Assembly (NCBI RefSeq): GCF_034702125.1
Contig: NC_085857.1
Coordinates: forward strand, 53,908,046 to 53,972,045
Direction: 5' to 3'
DNA length: 64,000 nt
From: Engraulis encrasicolus
Lineage: Eukaryota; Chordata; Actinopteri; Clupeiformes; Engraulidae
Part shown: piece after piece, positions 36,355-47,200 of the stretch
Position numbering within the stretch: the first letter of the stretch is position 1
Layout: the number at the start of each line of letters is the position of its first letter
Made by a program: the position numbers and the translations under genes
The notes under the pieces: model-generated
Seen by the model: the letters and a program-made list of their open reading frames with translations, nothing else
Told to the model about the DNA's origin: nothing
Database searches by the model: none

Positions 36355-36425
36355 CCAGGGGTCGGCAACCTATGGCACGTGTGACACGGGTGGCACGCCA
36401 AGGCATGATCACTGGCACACACGCA
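36355..36425. mobile_element. hAT-like terminus (CAGGGGTCGGCAACC)
   Basis: CAGGGGTCGGCAACCTATGG is a typical hAT end. No matching right end or target duplication was found nearby. Confidence 0.4.
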
Positions 36426-37414
36426 GTATGCCCAAAAAGTTCCATACCTTAACGCAATTCTTAACCCTGTTTGCTATAAAAGTCATAATTGTAAAACAAG
36501 TTCACATTTAAAAGCAAACAACTTTTTTCTTGCCTCCATATAAGACCTGGTGTCATGTAAAACAGCAGTTTTATACAACAGAAAGGAAATGTGCCGCTTT
36601 CTTTCAGTCATTCATTGAGACACTGCGTGAAGTGCCATCATGTCACGTGTGTTAAGAAACGTCAATCTGAGTTTGACCAAGGAAAAAAGGAATTGGATAG
36701 TTTCAGATGTCAAAGCTGTTATAAGCCTACTAAGCTCTCATTGGTAGTGATCCTCTTCATTTATCATAAAAATAAAAGCAGCTCCAGTCGCCGCAAACAG
36801 GGGAGAGACGCAACAAACGACACTTGCGTCAAAGTTTGGAAAAAAAGCGTACGTGCTGCCTCAACGTCTGTATTAAGACTAACTTAAATTACATCGGAAA
36901 TTAGTAGAATAGGCTGACACCTGCGAATCTCGATCGTACGACAAAACAAATTTCATCTGCCTCATTATCTTTGAAAGTAACCGTTAGAAGTGTTTCACTC
37001 ATCCCGGCCATCTCCTGCTTAATTCTGAAATCCTATTCCCATTGTGTCCGTGCGCAAAGCAAGTGCTACTTAACACCAGATATCACTGTAATATCACTTA
37101 ATAATAATATCACTTTAACACCAGATATCACTGTAATTAACCAACACATAACCTACTTTTATTGAGAAAAAATGTAAAATCAGCTTTTAAATAGGTGCCT
37201 TAGTGTGAAATTCTTATTGCATGCGAGAAGACAGCCAATGCAGGTGAACAAAAAGCTCAGTTTGATTCAGTAAATTAAGCAATATTTCGCTATGGCAAGA
37301 TTAGGGGGGAAACCTTGTTGCATGTGGAAAAAAACTTAAATTCTGATGAAGACACATCTGTATTTGATTCAGAATGTATTCTATCTAAATCGTACATCAT
37401 TTACGTTGTCCCTG

Positions 37415-37621
37415 TGTAACGGAGGCTAACTAGCACAGAGTTGGCGTGGAACGTTGGTAAAACCTCCCTCCTCATACAGTCTCATGCCGTTGGGCCGGGA
37501 GACTAGTCTCTTGGTCCAGCGGTATCGTACTGTGTCTCCCATTGCCGAACCGTTGTAGTTGACGAGGTCGCACGTTCGATCCCCGAGGGGGGTGAACAGG
37601 TGCAAGATGACCTCCGTCACA
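37415..37621 (+). repeat. LTR1 of the miniature element, with tRNA-like boxes
   Basis: TGGTCCAGCGGTA (37512-37524) fits the Pol III A-box consensus. GTCGCACGTTCGATCCC (37567-37583) resembles a tRNA T-arm/B box, 60 bp downstream. Confidence 0.6.
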
Positions 37622-37666
37622 GTGGTGCCGCTGACCCGGGATGGGAGTGAGGTTTAAGGGGGAGAG
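37622..37666 (+). other. 45 bp internal region: primer-binding site and polypurine tract
   Basis: TGGTGCCGCTGACCCGGGAT (37623-37642) resembles the complement of a tRNA(His/Phe)-type 3' end with a small mismatch. AAGGGGGAGAG is at 37656-37666. Confidence 0.6.
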
Positions 37667-37880
37667 TGTAACGGAGGCTAACTAGCACAGAGTTGGCGTG
37701 GAACGTTGGTAAAACCTCCCTCCAATAGCCTCATACAGTCTCGTGCCGTTGGGCCGAGAGACTAGTCTCTTGGCCCAGCGGTATCGTACTGTGTCTCCCA
37801 TTGCCGAACCGTTGTAGTTGACGAGGTCGCACGTTCGATCCCCGAGGGGGGTTAACAGGTGCAAGATGACCTCCGTCACA
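37667..37880 (+). repeat. LTR2 of the miniature element
   Basis: About 98% identical to LTR1 apart from a 7 bp insertion (CAATAGC). Followed by target duplicate CCTG (37881-37884). Confidence 0.85.
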
Positions 37881-39151
37881 CCTGTATGGAAGGTAATATG
37901 AAATGTTCCTCCAGACACATGAGTTTTGTAGTCATTCATCAGCATTTTCTGTTTAAAGACAATATATATATTGTGTTAAATAGACCCCCTATTATGAAAG
38001 TAAGTTATTTTACGGAGTTTTCATGTCACCTTGTGTCATACTACAACATCATATGACACGTACACATTATAGGCCTATATTACACTATTTAACCAACAAA
38101 GATGAAGAAAATAAGAAAAAACTGTTAATTGAGCAATATTTCGCTATGGCAAGATTTGTGGGGAAACCTTGCTGCATTTGGAAAAAACATTAAATTCTGA
38201 TGAAGACGCATCTGTGTTTGATTCTGCATGTATTCTACCTCATTCCTACATCATTTGTGTCATCTTTGTGGTGAAAGAAACCCGAAATATGCCTATAGGC
38301 CTAAATGCATGAAACACTAATTTTAGGTAGGTTTTCTTGAATTTATGAAATGAAAAGTGTTAAAATGTGTTAAATTTGTTAAAAAGAATTAATGTATAAT
38401 CATTATAAATGCTCATAACACAAAATATTTCCCAAAAATGAGCAGAATATTCTCAGGGTAATCATAAATAATATGTTTATCATTAGACTCCCTTGATGCC
38501 CCACATACGTGGACAGTAGATATATATTGTATAAAAAAACCTTTATTGTAAATTTTGATTTTAACAAAATAGACTTCTCAGGTGAACTGTGCTAAACATA
38601 ATATTTTTGTAAACCTGAACTCGCCCTTTGATGTGGTTGATTTTCAGACTTAAACGTGGGTTGTTATGGTCATAACTCACTTGGTGGCCATCTTAGATTG
38701 ATGATGTCATCAATCACTTAATATTTAGTGTAAAAAGTTCTAACTGCTGTTAAAGTATTGTAATGAACCTCGTGGTACTTCACATATACAATTTGGAAAA
38801 AATAACCACAATTTACCTATCTAAAATGGAGTTAGAATTACTGTCCTCATAATGGACCGTGCAACGTGCATGAAAGGGCTAGGTTGCCGCACAGCAGTCC
38901 ATACATTTTTTAAAAAATATTGCAGGATTTTGTTGTTTATGCCTTCCGAACCTCAGCTTTGAGAAACTGGTTTGAAGATGTGGGATCATCTAGAGCAAAT
39001 TTTAATTCTAGACTGAAATATTATTTTGAGATTTCTTGTCAGCGAAAACTTTCTGAACACATTTACAGAATTTCACTAATATTGAGCACTTTAATGCTAT
39101 AATGAAGTAATTGTGCACTGTATTGCAAAATGTATTTCAGTTGTGTTTCAA

Positions 39152-39325
39152 TTAGTTGTTTCTCAAAAGATTTTCCAAGAAGTCGTTAGCATGATCAACA
39201 ATGGTGTTCAGACCGGTCAGCAGCACACTGTCTGTAGCTTCATTTGCGATCAATTCCTCATGGTAATTCTTCACTGGGAAGATGCAGTTCAATGGAACAC
39301 CAAGCAAGTCCGCACAGTCTTGCAT
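39152..39325 (-). CDS. IFI44-like, terminal coding exon
   Basis: Acceptor TTGTCTTTTAG, 57 residues (MQDCADLLGVPLNCIFPVKN...NDFLENLLRNN) and TAA. ATTAAA on the minus strand at 39090-39095 could be the poly(A) signal. Confidence 0.85.
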   Translation of the reverse strand: MQDCADLLGVPLNCIFPVKNYHEELIANEATDSVLLTGLNTIVDHANDFLENLLRNN

Positions 39326-40405
39326 CTAAAAGACAAGCACACACACACACATAGCAAAACAAAATAAAAAAATATTACAGTATAGTCTAAATAATTTAGC
39401 TGTAGGCAACTGGACTTGTTTTTGTAGCCCGAGATATGGTTGGTGCTGGATATGCATGCTTATCTGCCTACGCCACTGAATCCTCTTTTCTGATTGGCTG
39501 ATGGGGTTGCAACTAATTCCTTATAACCTGTCAGGCGTCAAACGTGCGACTAAAGCTGGGCTTACACTGTGCGACTTTTGCCCCGATTTGGCACTCGCAC
39601 GACTTTTTGAGAGTCGGGCCGATTTCTTGCTCAATCGCAGGTCAATCGTGAGTCTCGCATCGTGCAGTGTACATGGGGTAACGACAAGCGATTTTGCCTC
39701 ACGATTGTGCAATCGCAGGGTCGCAAGAAAATCAAAACGGTTTGAAATTCTGGTTGTGGCTCGTGCGTAAATCGCACAGTTAAAGCAGTGCTACGACCCG
39801 ATTTGACACTTCACATGCACAAATCAATAGGGCCGTGCGATTCGCTGTTGAGCGCGACCTCATCTCCACCTTAGGTGCGCATGTTCCCTCCTCTGCAGAC
39901 CGGGGAAACATGCCTGTCGCGTCGTACGGTGGAAACATTTCGCTCGCATCCGACTGTCGGCTCGTGTAGTGTGAGGACGTGAGTCGTGAGCTGTGAACTT
40001 TTAAACAGTGAAATTCCATCGTGCAGTGTGAGCAGAAGCTTAAGACCCACGAGTGAAAATATCGCACAGTGTATGCCCGGCTTAAGTTAGGTTACTAATT
40101 CTAAACTGCAGGTTGCTATGGCCAAAAGCCAGTCGTTAGTTCTATCGCATTTGTTTATCAAGTCAAGAGTCAGTCGTTAATTCTATCGCATTTGGTTGTC
40201 AAGCCAAGAGCCAGTCGTCAGTTCTATTGCATTTGGTTGTCAAGTCTGTCGCCCTAAAAGTTCTACTACATCTCTCCTACATTCTACTGCCTCGCCATCA
40301 ATTGTATTGAAACGAGTCACCTCGTCATCTGCTCCACTCCCATGGGAAGAAACACATGTGAAAGGGGAAAGGGGAGTTATTAAAAATGTCCCTAGCGTGG
40401 GGAAC

Positions 40406-40439
<34 letters not shown>

Positions 40440-43400
40440 TTTACGCACAAAGTTGACAGGGAGTCTGTGATGATCAGAAGGGGGGAATAGACGCGTGACG
40501 CGACATGCGTCGATTCAGCATGTAGAAATGCTTTGCAAGTTTTTGTTTTTAAAACTTCCATCCCGCCATTGTATAGGGCCAAAGGAAAATTAAATAATCA
40601 CAGCGTCGGCAGGCTACCAAACGAAGATTCTAGGCGCGTCGGACGCCCGCACATCAACGTTCTATCTTGATAGAACATGGTTCCTACAACTTTACAGACA
40701 ATAATAGATTAAAAAAGTACCCTACTATAATGGCAGATAAGCGGGATAACGGCCTTCGAGGTCGACCGGTTATAGAAATTAATGGCTTGGCGGAGGCAAC
40801 TTTGTCTCCGCGCTGCGCGCGTCGCCAAAGTTCGGAACTGCCGCCTCGCTATTAATTTCGTAGGCCTATAACCGGTCACCTCGTCGGCCGTTATCCCTTA
40901 CATGTGCCTCTTTTGTGCTCGAACGGGATGCCATGTATTTTATGTTCATTTTGAGCATGGTACTCCTGACACAAGGCATATTGGTAGGCCTATAGCGCAT
41001 TTCATACACAGAATGTGCTTCACAAAAAAAAAAACAAAAAAATGTAGAAAATGAAATCATAACAATTAGAGACGGAAAAGAATAAAAAACATGAACAAAG
41101 AATGAATAATGAAGAAATAATTAGAATCATAGTTCAATCAAGTTAAATATTTAAGTCAAGGGTTAATAATTTGATTCATTGTCATGAGTCTGGATTTAAA
41201 ACTATCAAGAGATTTTTTTTTTTTGCATTATCTGGAAGCTGGTTTGCCAAATCATTGCAGCGTAGAAGCTAAAGGCTGCCTCTCCACCCTTGACTTTGTT
41301 TTGACACTTGATATTGTCAACAAGTTCTTTTCCTGTATGGATAATGCATGTAGTACCAATTTAACCCTATCCAGACCAGGCTTTTTTGGCATTCCTGGGA
41401 CCGGGGGCGGGGAGTGGGATCTTTAGAACCGAATGGCGTATGGCCACCAAACTTGAAGGGGATGATCTTCAGATCAAAGATCTATGAATGACATCAGTTT
41501 GGTGTCATTATTCGATATTATGACGCCATTTCCTGATTTTATCACCCAAAAGGTCACCTTAATGTATTTTCCATTTAACTTGGGTAATGCACATCAATTT
41601 TGGTTATTATGTGCATCAGACCACTTCAAATGTTCACAAGGGTGTCTGATGCTAATGAAAATGTAAAAAAAAATATGAAAAGTGATGATGATGAGACTTA
41701 GATCAGTGATTTTTGGTCAGGCGTACCTGTCAGAAAACCGTTGCCATGGCAACAACAAAAATGATAAACCTAATCTTTTGGTATCACATTGTAGCCAACT
41801 TCATTTTAGGAAAAGTCACAAAGTTTCGTACTCATAGCTTTAGTCATTCAGGAGTTATACGACATCAAAGTTGGTGCGGGCACTTTTACCCCCATACTTA
41901 CCCAAAAACCCTATCAAAAATATAACTTCTTTGGTGGAGGTAATCGATAATGACTAAATCTTACCGCAGCCTTAATCGCCTTGCTGTTGTAGATATTCTT
42001 GAGATCTTCCTTCACCAGGGGACAGCAGCGGTCTACATTGGTCATGAAAACTACCTGTATAAGGCCTGAGGAATATTAAGAGGAAAACACTGTCAAATGG
42101 ATACAGAAAGCATACTGCAACTGAAATAAACAATTGCCACGTATCATTTTCACAATCTATCTTTGTCACGTTCTAAAGTGGAATATTTATAATGAACTGA
42201 TATTAGAAAATACGTAAATATCTTTCGAAACATTATCGTAAGCATGGGAACATGTAAACTGTCTTCGCTAGCTGAGTGGATTATCTTATTACTACTGGGA
42301 GGACCCCTTGTCACAATGCTGGTGCATGTAAATATCACAATTCTGAATATCCCATTGATTCTCACCCAGCTTATTGGCAGTCTGCCAAATTTCATACAGT
42401 TTATTGGTGATTGATTCTTGTTTCTTCAAATCCTTGATTGTCACAGCAGAAATTACATAAACCAGGATGTGTGCCATATCCTCAGTGGGGATAGTTTTGT
42501 CTTCAGATGTAGTGAACTGAAAGAGATGAGGCACATTTCCATAGCTAAGTTTAATGGATGCCAACTAGCAGAGTTTGGCAGTAGAACGTTAGTAAAGCCT
42601 CCCTCAGCAGCTATCAGTATGAATTTTTAGCTCAGTACTGTACTTTTGAACGGTGCCTCCCATGTCCAACTGGAGAGTGAACTGGAAGGTCGGCGGTTTG
42701 AGTTCCGGTGGAGAACTAACACAAGATGACTGTGGTTACATAAGCTACTTGGGGTCGTCTAGCATAACATAAGAGGAGACACTCATTTTTATTTGTTGTA
42801 GAACAGGAGTACAAGGGAAAAGAAGAACTACTGTATAAAACTGAGTCTGTCAAGTAATGTTTATAGCTGTGTTTAACCTTACATTGTAGCCTTCCTCGAG
42901 TGCCCCTTCTATGGCGCTCTTTACGTCAGCAACTTTCACTCCAAAACTCTCCCCATCCTGCAGCCCCATGGTGTCACTGAAGACGAATGGCAAGTCATTT
43001 CCATGATTGTCTCTTATTTGGTGGGTTTTGTACTGTAAAGCAATGTTTCCCCATCAGTAAGGTAATCATCAAAGTCTTCACATAGACAGGATCAAAACCT
43101 TTTCATGATCTTTATGATGTAATTTGGTATTCTACCATTAACATTTACTGCACTAACATTTACTCACAACTTACAATCGTGGTAAGACTTTGTTTTTTGT
43201 TAGGCACTTTGCCAGCTATTGCTGTGGCCACAGCACGTTTCTTGAATACATAGCCGAAGGAGTTGATGATCGAGGATTTCCCAGCTCCTACTGGGCCACA
43301 CAACAGGAAGTGGAGGTATTTGACTCCCTCTTTGCCTTTTATTTTGCAGTTTGACAGATTTGTTTTCAAGTCATCATTTTGTCTACAGTAAAGGAAAACA

Positions 43401-44203
43401 AAATCATGATGTAACCAAATAGAAATATGGGCATGTGGAAATGTATTGAACAAACAACACTAACTTTTAATTCACATTTCAATTAATCATATTTTCCTAG
43501 GCTTTCATCCCAAAGTTTAATACAAGCTCAACAAAGTGGGCAATCTTGCTACTGTCGTAAACTCTTTTGACTTATATAATAGGCCTATATAGGATGGCTT
43601 ACCCCCAAGGAATTTTTCTCCAATCTTCTTTAAATTCTGAAACAAATAGATAATAATGGAGTTAATTGTTGATGGGGGCATTTTTTTTTTTTTTTTAGCA
43701 GTTAACAACATATTTTTTAACAGGATTATCATCATGTAATTTCAACTACTAGTCTTTAATGGGACATTCAAAAGGGATTTGATTTCCCCCCATATCATCA
43801 AACCATTTCAAACAACTACTCTTATGATATTCACCTATTTGTGTCTGTTGCCAATAATTATTATTGCACACTAGGACTAAAGTATGGAAGTGACTAAAAA
43901 GCATGAAATTGTCTCCTCTGTTTGTAGGCAGTTTGCCGTATCTGACTTCTACTGACCTCTAAGGTCAATTGACATTCATAATTTCAACTTTTGTTACTAT
44001 GCCAATTAATTTCCATTAAAGGCAACAACGGCCTACATGTATGTATTACATGCAAAGAATCAACTATATATGCCAACAGGTTGTGAAGAAATAATGCTAC
44101 TGCTACTGTCCTAATGGAAGCATGCACATGGATATGTAGAGATCACAATGCACATGCTAACTGACTAGCTCCCATCCAGCCAGTCTTACTGTAGTCTACC
44201 AGC

Positions 44204-44248
<45 letters not shown>

Positions 44249-47200
44249 CATTTGAAGAAAAAAATACTGGCCACACTGCTATGGTTTTAAACGTTCTCTA
44301 ATGGTTGTTGTGTACATTTCCTCACAAGTCATCCTTTTACCACATAATGCTTCAAAATAGTACAAAAATCAAGTATAGAGCCAATAGAATAACATCTGTC
44401 AACTATATACATAGCAGTAGGCGCACATGAGCTAAATTAGGGGTGATCCACAACCGGACACCAGCTTACCTTCCAGTCCAATGGCCAGCTGAGTAAGCGG
44501 CCTTCTCGATTAAGCCAAATCGCATTCCACAGTCGTTCACAAGATGTGAGAAATCGCACGATAACAAAACATTTCAATCCATTAACTTAAAAGTAACCGT
44601 GGTTTTTCTTCACTCTTTCTCCCTATCTGTAACTCTGTACAAGTTGGTACCTCTGTGTACTTTGGGTTTGTGTATATAACTCAACTCTGGCTCACGAGTA
44701 ACACAACAACTAATCTCCACCCGGACAAACCTCCACGCATAAAATGTGTCAAGGCAGACAAAATTGAGCTCATCAACTTGTCAAGTTGTACATTTCTCTG
44801 CTCCTGATTTTTCAAGTTTTCAGGGGTGGACACTGACAGGTTGGGGCTAGAGCAGGGTTTTGGTCTACACAGTTTGAAATTAATCTCGCAGAGAAAACCT
44901 ATAAGCGGAAAAATGTTCATCTTGATTTGTCCAGACAGGCATTTGTCCGACATTTCAGCGTAACATCTGCAAACAATGCTTACTGCAACGTACATGTGGA
45001 GACACTCCCCGTGTCTCAATCCACGCACTTGTGCAATTCGGGCACTGTGTTTCAGTAGCCTACCTAGGGCGCTCACACTGAGTCACTGCACTGAAAGCGC
45101 CCGGATGATCCCCTAACGATGAAAACGCAGAGCGTGAACGATGGACACTGCATGCCAATGTAGTGTATTGTATTGTATGTGTGTGTATGTGTATGTGTTG
45201 CCCTTTGGGGTGAAGGAAATGTAAATACAAGCACGAGATGCTGTCAGTCAACTGCGATTTGGCTGTATTTTGTATTTCAAAAAATTTCTTCATAAGAGCG
45301 CGCTTATGCATTGTTTTCGGATCATACGATGTGATCGGGTTTGGAAATGTTTGTCTGAAAGACTGGCACGCATTACTTTCTGTTTATTCAACTACCAACT
45401 CTTGGTTCTTCTCAGCCTTTCCACTGCTTCCTTTAACTTGCATCCTAATTTGCTCTGCTCTTTGGTGCCTCTTGAGCAGTGCACTGATCAGGTTTAAACT
45501 ACTGTGCTACAAACTACTAAGTTTGTCACTGTAACAGCTTGCACTGTCAATAGGCATGGGGTCCATCAGAATAAAAGCCTAATAACACATGTGGTTAGTA
45601 TGACTCGCACACCATAGGTTTGTAGCTTCCAATCCTTGCTCAGTGCAGTGCTGGTAAAAGCACAGTTATGTCAGAAAGGGGAAAAGGTAATGTTTTGGCC
45701 TAAAATTAATTCTCCTTTCAAAAATTAAAAATAGTTTAAGAATTCACTCCCGGTCCAGATGGGATGGCATTGGGGTTTGGATCCGGATTGCGATCTGTTG
45801 GTTGCAGACCATGGCTATACACACTTGGCACATGAAACTTGCACCAGTCAGCAGGTGAAAGTCTTAAGATATCATGGCTGTAAAATCTTTTTCACACTCT
45901 AGTGTTTTCCAGTGTACGAACATTCCATATGAAAATTCCAGCCTTGTTTTCTATAGGGACCAAAAGTTGCACAAAATCCACAATAGCGATAAAACTTAGG
46001 GGTACAGACACGCAATGTACTGTTTTAACATCTCTAAACCAAGCCGGTCCTTTTTAGAGTTTGAACGGCATCTCTATCTCAAAAGCAATCACTAGCAATC
46101 ACTGGGAGAAGATATAAGATTTAAAAATTTCTCAAATTCCAGAATCACAGCAGATAAGCAAGTCAGTAATAAACAGGACTAGGACTACAGTAATTTACAG
46201 GATTACAGGATTTTAACACGGTGGCGGCGGCCATATTGGATTTTGCCCGTTTGAGGCATTTCGGTACATTTTTGTGTCCGGCATACGGCAGATTTGGATT
46301 CAGCACCCTTGAATACCCCTAAATCAGTTGTATGCCGAAAATTAACATGATTTGCCTTCAGGTGTCAACTTTTTGGAAAACTGACCCTGACTATAAGTGG
46401 GACTTGCTGAGGCAAGTCCACTTAATTATAGTTTTCACAGGCATCATCACCTCAGCGACTGTTTAAAGAAGTCTTGTCCGTGTTTATCTCATAAAATGCT
46501 GGCGGGAATACTTGGAACAGTCTGATTGCTGTTTCATACAGATTTAAAATGTTCAGGTTGAAACAGTGATTTATTAAACCGCGTGGTTATCCTCTGACCT
46601 AGCAGGTTTAGATTGGAGTATAAATTGCCAAAGTAACTCAATTGGGATTCATGCTAGCAAGACTAATGGAAAGGATCTCTGATCAAAAATTGTGCAGGTT
46701 AGCGAAATGGACACGGCTTTGTGGTTAATGCCTTTGGCGGAACAGTCCCAAAGAGAAAACAAAACATTTCTGTTGTTGTACTAATCATAAAAAGAACATA
46801 TTTACAAAATCTCATTAAGGGCATGGAACTGCCTTGGACTCACACAAGCACATGTATGCAGTACACACAAAGATACACTAATGTTACATGCTGAGCTGCG
46901 CTAAGTTGCATCCGGTATACTTTGACCATATTTATTTTCACCGGGACAGTGTACAAGGTCATAACACAGATGGAAAAATGTTTTGCACCAGGTTTGGCAG
47001 CAAGGGCGAGTTTAGGGTATTTTTAGTGGGGCCACGGCCCCACGGTGACTTAGCAGGGGCCCCACTAGCTCAGGGCCCTTTTAAAATATTATTTGTGAAT
47101 TGTTTAGGAAATTAATGCAATTGCGCAGTTATCGCTTTCCCCCTGCAATACTAGGCTCATACGACGTGAGCGAGAACTTGTTGTCACGATGTGGGTGTTA

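Larger units (their letters stand above)
37415..37880 (+). mobile_element. Miniature LTR retroelement (TRIM-like), 466 bp
   Basis: Two direct repeats, LTR1 37415-37621 (207 bp) and LTR2 37667-37880 (214 bp), both TGTAACGGAGG...CCTCCGTCACA, enclose 45 bp. Just after LTR1 comes TGGTGCCGCTGACCCGGGAT, a primer-binding-site look-alike; just before LTR2 comes AAGGGGGAGAG, a polypurine tract. CCTG flanks both ends. The LTRs differ by four substitutions and a 7 bp indel. There is no coding sequence, so it must depend on proteins from another element. Each LTR carries tRNA-like A- and B-box motifs. Confidence 0.85.
37065..38882. mobile_element. Second TTAA-type non-autonomous element, reverse orientation, truncated
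   Basis: Matches 25255-27300 in reverse. Its right end reads GCATGAAAGGG followed by CTAG, where TTAA is expected. The internal palindrome (CACATACGTGGAC) ends 369 bp from that end. Interrupted by the miniature LTR element 37415-37880. Confidence 0.72.

Noticed and set aside
36591..36887. hAT transposase gene after the CAGGGGTCGGCAACC end
   Set aside because: A few Cys/His residues only; no transposase motif and no matching right terminus.
38920..39102. Plus-strand 60-codon frame next to the IFI44-like stop
   Set aside because: Antisense of the 3' UTR; no splice context or homology.
44580..44640. Interferon-response-element-like run (GAAAGAGTGAAGAAAA on the minus strand) upstream of the GTPase exons
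   Set aside because: Does not fit GAAANNGAAA well, and the true promoter is probably beyond 57.8 kb; too weak to list.
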